Made by a program: the position numbers and the translations under genes. Below the pieces are notes generated by a model. That model did not search any database and had not been told where the DNA came from. It saw only the letters and a list, made by a program, of their open reading frames with translations. Positions 41,493 to 50,900 of a DNA stretch of 64,000 bases are shown here, one piece after another. This DNA comes from JAHFUS01 sp035689115 (GTDB lineage: Bacteria; Actinomycetota; Acidimicrobiia; Acidimicrobiales; GCA-2861595), in assembly GCA_035689115.1 (NCBI GenBank), contig DASSMA010000064.1:124001-188000 (forward strand), read 5' to 3'. Position 1 is the first letter of the stretch; each line of letters begins with the position of its first letter.

Positions 41493-42710
41493 ATGCTCCT
41501 CGCCCCTCGCCGGCCCACCCGCCGCATCCAGGTCGGGTCGGTGGCGGTCGGGGGCGGGGCACCGGTGAGCGTGCAGTCGATGACGATCACCAAGACGGCC
41601 GACGTGGAGGCCACCCTGGCCCAGGTGTACGCCCTGGCCGGTGCCGGCGCCGACATCGTGCGCTGCACCTGCAACCACCAGGAGGCGGCCGAGGGCCTGG
41701 CCCGCATCGTGCCCCGCTCGCCCGTGCCCATCGTGGCCGACGTCCACAACGACTGGCGGATGGCCATCGCCGCCCTGGAGGCGGGCGTGCACTGCCTCCG
41801 CCTCAACCCCGGCAACATCCGCAACCCCGACCGCATCCGGACCATTGCCTCGGAAGCCCGCGACCGGTCGGTGCCCATCCGCATCGGCGTCAACGCCGGC
41901 TCCCTCGACAAGGACCTGTACGCCAAGCACGGCGGGGCCACGCCCGAGGCGCTGGTGGAGTCGGCCATGCTCGAACTGGCGCTGTTCGAGGAGGTGGGCT
42001 TCGACGACGTGAAGATCTCGGTGAAGGCGTCCAACGTTCCGCTGATGATCGCCGCCTACCGGCTGCTGGCCGAAACGGTCGACCACCCGCTCCACCTCGG
42101 CGTCACCGAGGCCGGGCCGCCGCCGGCCGGGCTGGTGAAGGGCACCGCCGGGATCGCCACCCTCCTGGCCGAGGGCATCGGCGACACCATCCGCTACTCG
42201 CTCACCGCCGACCCGGTGGAGGAGGCGAGGGCGGGCCGCATGCTGCTGGAGGCCCTCAACCTGCGGGAGCGCAAGGGCGTCGACCTCATCGCCTGCCCGT
42301 CGTGCGGGCGGGCCGAGATCGACGTCATCCAGGTGGCCAAGGACGCCATGGCCGCCTTCGAGGCCGAGAAACTGCCGGTGCAGGTGGCGGTGATGGGGTG
42401 CGTGGTGAACGGCCCCGGGGAGGCACGGGAGGCCGACCTCGGCATCGCCGCCGGCCGCAAGCGGGGCCACCTGTTCGTGAAGGGCCAGGTCGTGCGGGTC
42501 GTGCCCGAGGACGAGATGGTGGAGGCGCTGCTGGCCGAGGCCCGCCTGCTGGTCGAGCAGGGGGTGGAGGCGAGGCTGGCGGCCGCCGACGCCGGCGCCG
42601 CCGCCGAAGCGGAGGCCGACCGGGCGGCGCTGCTCGACGAGCAGGGCGACGACGCCAACGCGTCCGAGGTCGCCGTCGAGATCATCCGCAAATCGCTCGA
42701 CGAGCTGTAG
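41493..42710 (+). CDS. ispG: 4-hydroxy-3-methylbut-2-enyl diphosphate synthase
   Basis: IspG (GcpE) is a [4Fe-4S] enzyme that converts MEcPP to HMBPP. The 405-residue protein has the TIM-barrel start RRIQVGSVAVGGGAPVSVQS and the cluster ligands CPSCGR (about 268) and GCVVNGPGEA (about 302). A C-terminal extension of about 45 residues (ARLAAADAGAAAEAEADRAA) is Ala/Glu-rich and not needed for the fold. It probably starts a new leaderless transcript. Confidence 0.95.
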   Translation: MLLAPRRPTRRIQVGSVAVGGGAPVSVQSMTITKTADVEATLAQVYALAGAGADIVRCTCNHQEAAEGLARIVPRSPVPIVADVHNDWRMAIAALEAGVHCLRLNPGNIRNPDRIRTIASEARDRSVPIRIGVNAGSLDKDLYAKHGGATPEALVESAMLELALFEEVGFDDVKISVKASNVPLMIAAYRLLAETVDHPLHLGVTEAGPPPAGLVKGTAGIATLLAEGIGDTIRYSLTADPVEEARAGRMLLEALNLRERKGVDLIACPSCGRAEIDVIQVAKDAMAAFEAEKLPVQVAVMGCVVNGPGEAREADLGIAAGRKRGHLFVKGQVVRVVPEDEMVEALLAEARLLVEQGVEARLAAADAGAAAEAEADRAALLDEQGDDANASEVAVEIIRKSLDEL

Positions 42711-42731
42711 GTCGAGTCCTACAAAGGGCCC

Positions 42732-43961
42732 ATGGAGCTGCGAGCGGTCGCCGCCGATGAGATCGACGAGCTGGTCCGGGTCGACAACTGGGCGTTCTCG
42801 TCCGCCCCGCCCGACGCCGAGCGCATGGCCGAGATCCGCCGGTTCCTCGAGCCCGAGCGCACCCGGGTGGTGTTCGAGGGCGGGCGCATGGTCGCCGCCT
42901 CGGCGTCGCTCACCTTCGAGCTCACCGTGCCCGGTCGCACCGTCACGCCGGCCGCCGGCATCACCTACGTCGGTGTCATCCCCACGCATCGCCGCCGCGG
43001 CCACCTCACCCGCATGATGGGGGCGCTGCTCGACGACGCCGCCGAGCGCGAGGAGCCGGTGGCCGTCCTGCTGGCGTCGGAGAGCGTGATCTACGGCCGC
43101 TTCGGCTACGGCCTGGCGTCGAGCCACGTCTCCACGGAGATCGCCAGCCGCTACGCCGGCTTCCGCCCCGAGGCCCCGTCGGCCGGCGGGCGCATCGAGC
43201 TGCTGGACGGGGAGGCCGCCGGCAAGGTCGTGCCCGGCGTGCTCGACGCCGCCCGGCGCCTCCAGCCGGGCGACATCCGGCGGCCCGACGCCGCCTGGGA
43301 GAACATCCTTCGCGACCCGGAGCAAGCCCGCGACGGCTACAGCACCGTCTTCTACGCCGTCCACGAGTCGACGGCCGGCGAGGCCGACGGCTATGCCGCC
43401 TACCGGGTGAAGCACACCTGGGAGAACGGGCTGGCCGACGGCCGGGTGCGGGTCGACGAGCTGGTGGCCACCTCGACGGCGGCCGAGGCCGACCTGTGGC
43501 GCTACCTCTTCTCCGTCGACCTCACCGAGACGGTGGAGTGCGAGATCCGCCCGGTCGACGACCCGCTGCGGTGGATGCTGGCCGACCCTCGCCGGCTGCG
43601 GTTCACCATGGTCGCCGACTACCTGTTCTCCCGGCTGATCGACGTGCCCGCCGCCCTGGCCGCCCGCCGCTACGCCGTCGACGGCGCGCTCGTGCTCGAG
43701 GTCCACGACGCCTTCCGCCCCGGCGCCGGCGGCCGCTTCCGGCTCGACGGCGGCCCCCACGGCGCCGAGTGCCGGCGCACCACCGACGAGCCCGACCTGT
43801 CGCTGTCGGCCGAGGACCTGGGCGCCCTCTACCTGGGTGGGGTGCGGGCGTCCACCCTGGCCGCCGCCGGCCGGGTCACCGAGCACCGCCCCGGCGCCCT
43901 GGGCCGGGCCGACGCCATGCTCCTCAGCACGCCGGCCCCCTTCTGCCGCACCCACTTCTGA
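42732..43961 (+). CDS. Eis-type GNAT N-acetyltransferase
   Basis: A 409-residue acetyltransferase of the Eis family, with an N-terminal GNAT domain (ITYVGVIPTHRRRGHLTRMM, the acetyl-CoA loop), a second degenerate GNAT-like domain and a C-terminal sterol-carrier-like domain. The catalytic tyrosine region SESVIYGRFGYG and the free C-terminal Phe (CRTHF), both used for catalysis in Eis, are present. Eis enzymes acetylate amines, including aminoglycosides, with broad specificity; the natural substrate here is unknown. A weak -10-like TACAAA lies 6 bp before the ATG. Confidence 0.8.
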   Translation: MELRAVAADEIDELVRVDNWAFSSAPPDAERMAEIRRFLEPERTRVVFEGGRMVAASASLTFELTVPGRTVTPAAGITYVGVIPTHRRRGHLTRMMGALLDDAAEREEPVAVLLASESVIYGRFGYGLASSHVSTEIASRYAGFRPEAPSAGGRIELLDGEAAGKVVPGVLDAARRLQPGDIRRPDAAWENILRDPEQARDGYSTVFYAVHESTAGEADGYAAYRVKHTWENGLADGRVRVDELVATSTAAEADLWRYLFSVDLTETVECEIRPVDDPLRWMLADPRRLRFTMVADYLFSRLIDVPAALAARRYAVDGALVLEVHDAFRPGAGGRFRLDGGPHGAECRRTTDEPDLSLSAEDLGALYLGGVRASTLAAAGRVTEHRPGALGRADAMLLSTPAPFCRTHF

Positions 43962-43985
43962 TCGGGAGTGGCGGGCCCCGGCCGG

Positions 43986-43991
43986 TAGCCT
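43986..43991 (+). promoter_or_regulatory. -10 box, leaderless proS promoter
   Basis: TAGCCT ends 6 bp before the proS ATG. Confidence 0.5.
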
Positions 43992-43997
43992 CACGCC

Positions 43998-45713
43998 ATG
44001 CGCATGTCCCGGCTGCTGCTCCGCACCCTGCGGGACGCCCCGTCCGACGCCGAGGCGGTGAGCCACCAGCTCCTGGTGCGGGCCGGGTACATCCGGCGGG
44101 CGGCCTCGGGCGTCTACACCTTCCTGCCCCTCGGCTGGCGGGTGCTGCGCAACGTGGAGCGGGTGGTGCGCGAGGAGATGGACGCTGCCGGCGCCCAGGA
44201 GATGCTCATGCCCATCATCCAGCCGGACGACCTGTGGGCCCAGACCGGCCGGCTCTCCACGATGGGCGACATCATGTTCCGGCTGGAGGGCAAGGGCGGC
44301 GGCTTCGTGCTCGCGCCGACCCACGAGGAGCTGGTCACCACCACGGTGGCCGCCGAGGTCGACTCGTACCGCGACCTGCCGCTCAACGTGTACCAGATCC
44401 AGTTCAAGTACCGCGACGAGGCCCGCCCCCGCTTCGGCCTGCTGCGCGGCCGCGAGTTCATCATGAAGGACGCCTACTCCTTCGACGCCAGCCAGGACGG
44501 CATGCGGACGTCCTACAAGCTCATGTACGACGCCTACTGCCGCATCTTCGACCGCTTCGGGCTCTCGTACACGCCGGTGGAGGCCGACGCCGGCGCCATC
44601 GGCGGCGACGTCAACCACGAGTTCATGGTCCCGAGCGGCATCGGCGAGGACCGCTTCGCCCGCTGCACCAAGGGCGACTACGCGGCCAACGTCGAGGCGG
44701 CCACCGCCGGCGAGCGCGAGGCGGTCCACCAGCCCGAGCAGGCCCTCGAGGAGCACCACACCCCCGGCCGTCCCGGCATCGACCTGGTGGTCGACTTCTT
44801 CGCCGACCGGGGCCTCACGGCCGGCGGCATGCTCAAGTGCATCGCCCTGGCCGACGGCGCCCGCAACCCCGTCGTCGTCCTCGTCCCGGGCGACCGCGAG
44901 GTGCGGGTGCCGGCGGGCATGCGCCCCTTCGAGGACGACGACTTCGCCGCCCACCCCGAGCTGGTGAAGGGCTACATCGGCCCCATGGGGCTGGCCGACA
45001 GGGGGGTGCGGGTGCTGGCCGACTTCGGCGTGCGGGCCGGCGGCCCGTGGGTCACCGGCGCCAACCGAGCCGACCACCACGTGAGCGGCGCCACCCTGGG
45101 CCGCGACTTCGAGGTGGGGGAGTGGGGCTCCTACGCCGTCGTGGCCGCCGGCGACCCTTGTCCCCGCTGCGGCGCGCCCCTCGAACTGGTGCAGGCCGTC
45201 GAAGCCGGCCACACGTTCCAGCTGGGCCTCACCTACTCCACCAAGATCCCCGGCGCCACCTTCACCGACGAGGAGGGCGCCGAGCACCCCTACTGGATGG
45301 GGTGCTACGGCATCGGCATCACCCGCGCCCCCGCCGTCATCGCCGAGGAGCACCACGACGACGCCGGCCTGGTGTGGCCCGACGAGGTGGCACCTTTCGC
45401 CGTGCACCTGCTGGCCCTGGGCGCCGGCCGCAACCCCGAGGCCGCCGAGGCCGCCGACCGCCTCTACGGCGAGCTGTCGGCCGCCGGCGTCGAGGTCCTC
45501 TACGACGACCGCGACCTGTCCCCCGGCGTGAAGTTCGCCGACGCCGACCTGCTGGGCGTCCCCACCCAGCTGATCGTCGGCGCCAAGGGCCTCGGCCGGG
45601 GGGTCGTGGAGCGCAAGCGCCGCCGCACCGGCGATCGCGACGAGATCCCGCTCGGGGACGTGGTCGCTGCCATGAGCACCAGCGAGGGCGGTGGCCGCCG
45701 GCGCCTGGACTGA
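43998..45713 (+). CDS. proS: Prolyl-tRNA synthetase
   Basis: Class II aminoacyl-tRNA synthetase of 571 residues, bacterial type. Motif 1 region VEREEMDAAGAQ-like helix, motif 2 FKYRDEARPRFGLLRGREFIMKD and motif 3 GCYGIGITR are visible. The insertion (editing) domain lies at about residues 225-385, with HPELVKGYIGP and NRADHHVSGATL. The C-terminal anticodon-binding domain follows. The last 48 bp of the gene are duplicated just downstream (45727-45775). It lies upstream of rimP, but a terminator-like hairpin separates them. Confidence 0.95.
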   Translation: MRMSRLLLRTLRDAPSDAEAVSHQLLVRAGYIRRAASGVYTFLPLGWRVLRNVERVVREEMDAAGAQEMLMPIIQPDDLWAQTGRLSTMGDIMFRLEGKGGGFVLAPTHEELVTTTVAAEVDSYRDLPLNVYQIQFKYRDEARPRFGLLRGREFIMKDAYSFDASQDGMRTSYKLMYDAYCRIFDRFGLSYTPVEADAGAIGGDVNHEFMVPSGIGEDRFARCTKGDYAANVEAATAGEREAVHQPEQALEEHHTPGRPGIDLVVDFFADRGLTAGGMLKCIALADGARNPVVVLVPGDREVRVPAGMRPFEDDDFAAHPELVKGYIGPMGLADRGVRVLADFGVRAGGPWVTGANRADHHVSGATLGRDFEVGEWGSYAVVAAGDPCPRCGAPLELVQAVEAGHTFQLGLTYSTKIPGATFTDEEGAEHPYWMGCYGIGITRAPAVIAEEHHDDAGLVWPDEVAPFAVHLLALGAGRNPEAAEAADRLYGELSAAGVEVLYDDRDLSPGVKFADADLLGVPTQLIVGAKGLGRGVVERKRRRTGDRDEIPLGDVVAAMSTSEGGGRRRLD

Positions 45714-45775
45714 GGGCCGGTCCGAGCCAGCGAGGCGGGCGGCCCGCCGGTGCCTGGACTGAGGGCCGATCCGAG
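45679..45775 (+). repeat. Tandem duplication of the proS 3' end
   Basis: Unit 1 at 45679-45726 contains the last proS codons and the stop. Unit 2 at 45727-45775 repeats it with a few changes. Both run CCAGCGAGG...GCCTGGACTGAGGGCC...TCCGAG, so the stop-codon context CTGGACTGAGGG occurs twice, 48-49 bp apart. Confidence 0.7.
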
Positions 45776-45783
45776 CCGGAGGC

Positions 45784-45885
45784 GAGGAAGCGCTGCGCAG
45801 CAGCGCGCTCGGACCGAGGGAAGGCGCCGGCAAGGGGGCCGCCCCGCCGAGCAATCCAAGAACGCTGCCCGCAAAGCGGGCAGCG
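45784..45885 (+). repeat. Hairpin cluster upstream of rimP (degenerate repeat copy D)
   Basis: Within the 268-bp proS-rimP gap lie GCGCTG/cgcag/CAGCGC at 45790-45806 and the perfect 10-bp stem CGCTGCCCGC/aaa/GCGGGCAGCG at 45863-45885. The stretch GCCGGCAAGGGGG matches copy B, and CCGAGCAA recalls copies A-C. It is a more degenerate member of the same palindrome family. Confidence 0.5.
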
Positions 45886-45886
45886 C

Positions 45887-45892
45887 TATACT
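45887..45892 (+). promoter_or_regulatory. -10 box of the rimP-nusA-infB operon
   Basis: TATACT, the best -10 match in the window, directly follows the 10-bp hairpin. The start codon is 89 bp downstream, so this transcript has a leader, unlike most others here. Confidence 0.5.
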
Positions 45893-45925
45893 GAGCAAGC
45901 TGCTTTGGTGAGAATTCGGTCACGG

Positions 45926-45950
45926 AGCGTGGGCGGGTGCCCACGCTTTT
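45926..45950 (+). terminator. Intrinsic terminator/attenuator in the rimP leader
   Basis: AGCGTGGGC/gggt/GCCCACGCT, a 9-bp perfect stem with 4-nt loop, is followed by TTTCTGTG. It lies between the TATACT box and the rimP Shine-Dalgarno, so it would end part of the operon transcripts early. Transcription-level control of a nusA operon by such a site is plausible. Confidence 0.6.
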
Positions 45951-45981
45951 CTGTGTGGATCCGGACGAGAGGAGGAAGGGA

Positions 45982-46461
45982 TTGGACGCCGCCAACCGGG
46001 TGCGTTCGCTGGTCGAGCCCGCGCTCGAGGCCGACGGGTTGGAGCTGGTCGACGTGCTGTTCGCCGGTGGCGTCCTCCAGGTCTTCGTCGACCGCCCCGG
46101 CGGCATCGACCTCGACACGATCAGCGCCGTAACCACCACCGTCTCCAACCTGCTCGACGAGCACGACCCCGTCCCCGGCCACTACACCCTCGAGGTGTCG
46201 AGCCCCGGCCTCGAGCGCCCGCTGCGCCGGCCGGACCACTTCCGCCGCTTCGTGGGCACCACGGTCGCGGTGAAGACCAGGCCGGGGGCCGAGGGGGATC
46301 GCCGGGCCAAGGGCGTCCTGGAGGCGGCCGACGACGAGGGCGTCGTGGTGGCGGGGCGCCGTCTGCTCTACGCCGACATCGAGCGGGCCCACACGGTTTT
46401 CGAGTGGGGCCCTGCGCCGAAACCGGGCCACCGCCCGGCGGGGAGGAAGGCTGCGTCATGA
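45982..46461 (+). CDS. rimP: Ribosome maturation factor RimP
   Basis: RimP assists 30S assembly. The 159-residue protein shows LVEPALEADGLELVDVLFAGG, VFVDRPGGIDLDTISAVTT and the conserved HYTLEVSSPGLERPLRRPDHFRRF. The start is TTG 45982, preceded by GGAGGAAGGG at ideal distance. The longer frame from 45937 would begin inside the terminator hairpin and is rejected. It overlaps nusA by 4 bp (ATGA). Confidence 0.93.
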   Translation: MDAANRVRSLVEPALEADGLELVDVLFAGGVLQVFVDRPGGIDLDTISAVTTTVSNLLDEHDPVPGHYTLEVSSPGLERPLRRPDHFRRFVGTTVAVKTRPGAEGDRRAKGVLEAADDEGVVVAGRRLLYADIERAHTVFEWGPAPKPGHRPAGRKAAS

Positions 46462-47687
46462 AGGGCAACTTCGAGTTCATGGAGGCGCTGCAGCTCGTGG
46501 CGCGCGAGAAGGGGATCGGGGTCGACACACTGCTCGACGCCCTGGCCAACGCCCTCGTCGCCGCCTACAAGCGCATGCCCAACGCGGCCGAGGAGGCCGT
46601 GGTCACCATCGATCCCGAGAGCATGGAGGTCCGGGTCTACGCCCAGGAGCTCGACGAGGACGGCACCGTCGTGCGCGAGTGGGACGACACGCCCGACACC
46701 TTCGGGCGCATCGCCGCCCAGACGGCCAAGCAGGTGGTGTTCCAGCGCATCCGCGAGGCCGAGCGGGACCTCAAGTACGAGGAGTACGCCGGCCGGGAGG
46801 GCGACATCGTCACCGGCATCATCCAGCAGAGCGACAACCGCTACACCCTGCTCGACCTGGGCAAGGTGGAGGCCCTGCTGCCCCAGGCCGAGCAGGTGCC
46901 CTACGAGCGCTACGAGCACGGGGCGCGGCTGAAGGCCTACATCGTGGAGGTCCGCAAGACCACCAAGGGGCCCCAGATCGTGGTGTCCCGCACCCACCCC
47001 GGCCTCATCAAGCGGCTCTTCGAGCTGGAGGTCCCCGAGATCAGCAGCGGCGTGGTCGAGATCAAGGCGGCCGCCCGCGAGCCGGGCCACCGCACCAAGA
47101 TCGCGGTGTGGTCCAACGACCCCAACGTCGACCCCGTGGGCGCCTGCGTGGGCGCCAGAGGGGCCCGCGTCCGGATGGTCACCAACGAGCTGCGGGGGGA
47201 GAAGGTCGACATCGTCCCGTTCTCCGAGGACCCCTCGGAGTTCGTCATGCGGGCTCTCCAGCCGGCCAAGGTGAAGGAGGTCCGCCTCGACGACGACACC
47301 GGCACCGCCACCGTCGTCGTCCACGACTACCAGCTCTCCCTGGCCATCGGGAAGGAGGGCCAGAACGCCCGCCTGGCCGCCCGGCTCACCGGCTGGCGCG
47401 TCGACATCAAGAGCGAGACGCAGCTGGCCGAGGAGGAGGCCGGGTACCAGGGCGAGGAGTGGGCCGAGGGCGAGTGGGTCCAGGGCCCCGACGGCGAGAT
47501 GGTGTGGCAGCCGGCCGAGGGCGGCGAGGCCATCTCGGCCGAGCAATGGGAGCACGGCGGTGAGTCGGAGGCTGGTGCCGGCGGCGAGGCGGCCCCCGCA
47601 GAGGCCCCGCCCGAGGAGGCCGCCGCACCCGCCGAGGCGGCCGAGCAGGCGGAGCAGCCTCCGGAGGCGTCCGCCGGGGAGTCGTAG
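46458..47687 (+). CDS. nusA: Transcription termination/antitermination factor NusA
   Basis: NusA binds RNA polymerase and nascent RNA and modulates pausing, termination and antitermination. The 409-residue protein has the N-terminal polymerase-binding domain, an S1 domain (about 130-195, GREGDIVTGIIQQSD), KH1 and KH2 (GACVGARGARVRMVTNEL; LAIGKEGQNARLAARL), and an acidic Ala/Glu/Pro tail in place of extra repeats. ATG 46458 overlaps rimP. Its TAG stop is embedded in GTAG, where ylxR seems to start. Confidence 0.96.
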   Translation: MKGNFEFMEALQLVAREKGIGVDTLLDALANALVAAYKRMPNAAEEAVVTIDPESMEVRVYAQELDEDGTVVREWDDTPDTFGRIAAQTAKQVVFQRIREAERDLKYEEYAGREGDIVTGIIQQSDNRYTLLDLGKVEALLPQAEQVPYERYEHGARLKAYIVEVRKTTKGPQIVVSRTHPGLIKRLFELEVPEISSGVVEIKAAAREPGHRTKIAVWSNDPNVDPVGACVGARGARVRMVTNELRGEKVDIVPFSEDPSEFVMRALQPAKVKEVRLDDDTGTATVVVHDYQLSLAIGKEGQNARLAARLTGWRVDIKSETQLAEEEAGYQGEEWAEGEWVQGPDGEMVWQPAEGGEAISAEQWEHGGESEAGAGGEAAPAEAPPEEAAAPAEAAEQAEQPPEASAGES

Positions 47688-47968
47688 CGCCCCCCCGCCG
47701 GACCTGCATCGGCTGCCGCCGGGTGGCGGCTCCCACCGAGCTGGTACGGGTCGTCCGCACTCCCGACGGGGGGCTGGCGGTGGGCCGGGCCCTGCCCGGG
47801 CGGGGCGCCTGGCTGTGCGCCGGCGCCGGCGGCTGCGTCGACCTGGCCGAACGCCGGCGGGCCTTCTCCCGGGCCCTCCGGGGGCCGGTGGAAGGGGCGG
47901 CCGTGGCCGCTCTTCGTGCCCAACTCCGAGAACGTGCGAGGATAGAGGACTGCGACTTGCGCAGTTGA
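47684..47968 (+). CDS. ylxR: YlxR (DUF448) family protein, probable GTA start
   Basis: YlxR proteins are small nucleic-acid-associated proteins encoded between nusA and infB. The conserved RTCIGCRRVAAPTELVRVVR and GRGAWLCAGAGGCVDLAERR blocks are intact. No ATG, GTG or TTG occurs in frame before RTCIGC; the first ordinary start, GTG 47723, would remove the CxxC motif. Codon GTA at 47684 overlaps the nusA stop (GTAG), gives MAPPRRTCIGCRR and has GGGGAG just upstream. I therefore propose a GTA start by coupled reinitiation, giving 94 residues. A run of seven C at 47690-47696 is an alternative site of assembly error. Confidence 0.75.
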   Translation, partial: VAPPRRTCIGCRRVAAPTELVRVVRTPDGGLAVGRALPGRGAWLCAGAGGCVDLAERRRAFSRALRGPVEGAAVAALRAQLRERARIEDCDLRS

Positions 47969-47987
47969 GAGAGGACTGAAGGACCAG

Positions 47988-50900
47988 TTGCCCAAGAAGA
48001 TCCGCGTCTACGAGCTTGCACGCGAGCTCGGACTGACGAACAAAGAGGCGCTCGACCTGTGCGTGGCGTTGGGGATCGGCGTGAAGAGCCACTCCTCCAG
48101 CATCGAGGACGCCCAGGCCGACCGCGTCCGTCGCCGGGCCGATGCCGACGGCCTGCGCCGGCCGGTGTCGCCGGAGGAGCCGCCGCGGGGCGCCTCCGAC
48201 GCCGCGTCCGCCCCGGCCGACGGCCGCCCCGACGAGCGCCCCGCCTCCGGCCGGGACCCCCGCCTCATCGTGAGCCGCCCGACCCCCCAGCCCGACGTCC
48301 TCGAACCGCGCCCGGCCGCCCCGCCCCGCCCGCCCGTGCAGCCCGCTGCTCCCGCCGCCCGTCCGGAGGGCCCGCCGCCCGCCGCCCCGGTGGCGCCTGC
48401 GGCCCGCATCGAGGCACCGCCGCCCGGCCGACCGGACACCCCGCTCGCCCCGCCCCGGCCCGAGGCACCGCCGCCCGCCCGCACCGAGGCTCCGCCGGCA
48501 GTGTCCGGCCGCCCCGACGGGCCCGGTGGTCGCCCCGCTCGTCCCGAGGGCCCGCCGCCCGGTCGCCCGCCCCGCTCGGAAGGCCCGCCGCCCGGCCGTC
48601 CGGCCGCCGGCCCCGGCCGCCCCGAGGGCCAGCCCGGCGGTCGCCCGGCCGAGCGCCCCCCGGCCCCCCGTCCGGCCCAGGCGCCGGCGGCTGACGCCCC
48701 GCCCCGCCCGCCGGCTCAGGGCCAGGCGCTCCGCCCGCCGGCTCCGCCCGCCGGCTCCGGCCAGCCGCCGCGACCCGGCGGCCCGCCCGTGTCCCGGTCG
48801 GGCAAGCCGATCCCGCCGCCCCCCGGCCGGCCCCCGCTGTCGCGCAGCGGCAAGCCCATCCCCCCGCCGCCCGGCATGGGCGGCAGGGCCGCACCGGCCG
48901 GTCCGTCCCGCGGCGGGCCCGGCGGCCCGCGCCCGGGAGGCACCGGCGGCCCGCCCCGCACGGGTGGTCCGCGTCCCGGCGGCTTCGCGCCCCGACCCTC
49001 CGGCGGCCCGCCGGGTGGCGGCGGCTTCGGAGGACGCCCGCCCGGCGGCGGCCCCGGCGGCGGCGGCGGTCCCGGCGGCCCCGGCTTCGGCGGTCGCCCC
49101 GGCGGCGGCTTCGGCGGGCGCGGCCCCGGCGGCGGCCCCGGCGGCCGCGGTCGCCCGCCCCGGCGCAAGGGTGGAAGGCGCAGGCGGCCGCTCGAGGAGC
49201 TGGAGCCGTTCGACCCCAGCAAGGGCTACGCCCCCTCGAGCCAGCCCGTCCCCACCGGCGAGATCATCGTCGAGCGGGGCTCCACCGCCCAGGACCTGGG
49301 CCCCAAGCTCAACCGCTCGGCCGGCGACATCGTGCGCTTCCTGTTCCTCCAGGGCGACATGGTCACCGCCACCTCGGCGCTGTCCGACGAGGCCATCGAG
49401 CTGTTCGCCGACGAGGTGGGCGCCACCGTGCGCCTGGTCGACCCCGGCGAGGAGAAGGAGGCCGCCCTCCAGCGCAAGTACTTCGACGACGACGACGAGG
49501 ACGAGGACGAGAGCCTGCTCCGCCCCCGCCCGCCAGTGATCACCGTCATGGGCCACGTCGACCACGGCAAGACCCTGCTGCTCGACCGCATCCGGGAGTC
49601 CAACGTGGTCGCCGGCGAGGCCGGCGGCATCACCCAGCACATCGGCGCCTACCAGGTCGAGAAGGACGGGCGCCTCATCACGTTCATCGACACCCCCGGC
49701 CACGAGGCCTTCACCGCCATGCGGGCGCGGGGCGCCGACGTCACCGACATCGTGGTGCTGGTCACCGCGGCCGACGACGGCGTGATGCCCCAGACGATCG
49801 AGGCCATCAACCACGCCAAGGTCGCCGACGTGCCCATCGTGGTCGCCATCAACAAGGTCGACCGCGAGCAGGCCGACCCCACCAGGGTCATGCAGCAGCT
49901 CTCCGAGCAGGGGCTCACCCCCGAGCAGTGGGGCGGCGACACGATCATGGTGGAGATGTCGGCCCTCCAGAACCTGGGCGTCGACGACCTCCTCGAGCAG
50001 CTGCTGCTGGTCGCCGAGGTCCAGATCGCCGACACCCTGATGGCCAACCCCGACGCCAAGGGCCGGGGCGCCGTCCTGGAGGCCAACCTCGACCCCGGCA
50101 TGGGGCCGCTGGCCACCGTCATCGTCCAGAACGGCACCCTCCGGGTGGGCGACCCCGTGGTCGCCGGCGCCGCCTCCGGCAAGGTCCGGGCCCTGATCGA
50201 CGACAAGGGCGACAAGGTGAAGGAGGCCCCACCCTCCACGCCGGTGCAGGTGCTCGGGTTCGCCACCGTCCCGAGCGCCGGCGACGACTTCCGGGTCACC
50301 ACGTCCGACAAGGTGGCGCGCGACATCGCCGAGCAGCGTGAGCAGCGGTTCCGCTCCGCCGACCTGCGCAAGACGCCCTCCATCGTGGGCAGCACCACCA
50401 AGCTGGAGGACATCTTCGAGCAGATCCAGCGGGGCGAGACGGCCACGCTGAACCTGATCCTCAAGGCCGACGTCCAGGGCTCGCTGGAGGCGGTCACCGA
50501 GAGCCTCCGCCGGCGGGAGCGCGACGAGGTGAAGCTCAACTTCGTCCACCGGGCCGTCGGCGGCATCTCCGAGAACGACATCCAGCTGGCGTCCACCTCG
50601 GGCGCCACCATCATCGGCTTCAACGTCCGCCCCGACCGCAAGGCCCGGGCCCTGGCCGACGCCGAGGACGTCGACATCAGGACCTACGAGATCATCTACA
50701 AGCTGATCGAGGACATCGAAGCCGCCATGGTCGGCATGCTGGCGCCCGAGTTCGAGGAGGTCGTCACCGGCGACGCCGAGGTGCGCGAGGTGTTCAGCGT
50801 GCCCCGGGTCGGCAAGATCGCCGGCTGCTACGTGCTCAACGGCGTCATCACCCGCGGCTCCAAGGTGCGCTTCCTGCGGGAGGGCACCGTCATCTGGAAC

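Noticed and set aside
45937..45981. Upstream GTG start for rimP at 45937
   Set aside because: It lies inside the terminator stem and lacks a ribosome site, whereas TTG 45982 has GGAGGAAGGG.
41415..46148. A 1577-codon antisense frame across ispG, the Eis-like gene and proS
   Set aside because: It spans several well-supported genes and their promoters, and its translation is rich in His/Gly/Val/Asp without any recognisable domain.
48770..48890. Repeated RSGKPIPPPPG units in infB, considered as a CRISPR-like or mobile repeat
   Set aside because: The units are in frame in the IF2 N-terminal linker, irregular and without spacers. They are a protein low-complexity region.
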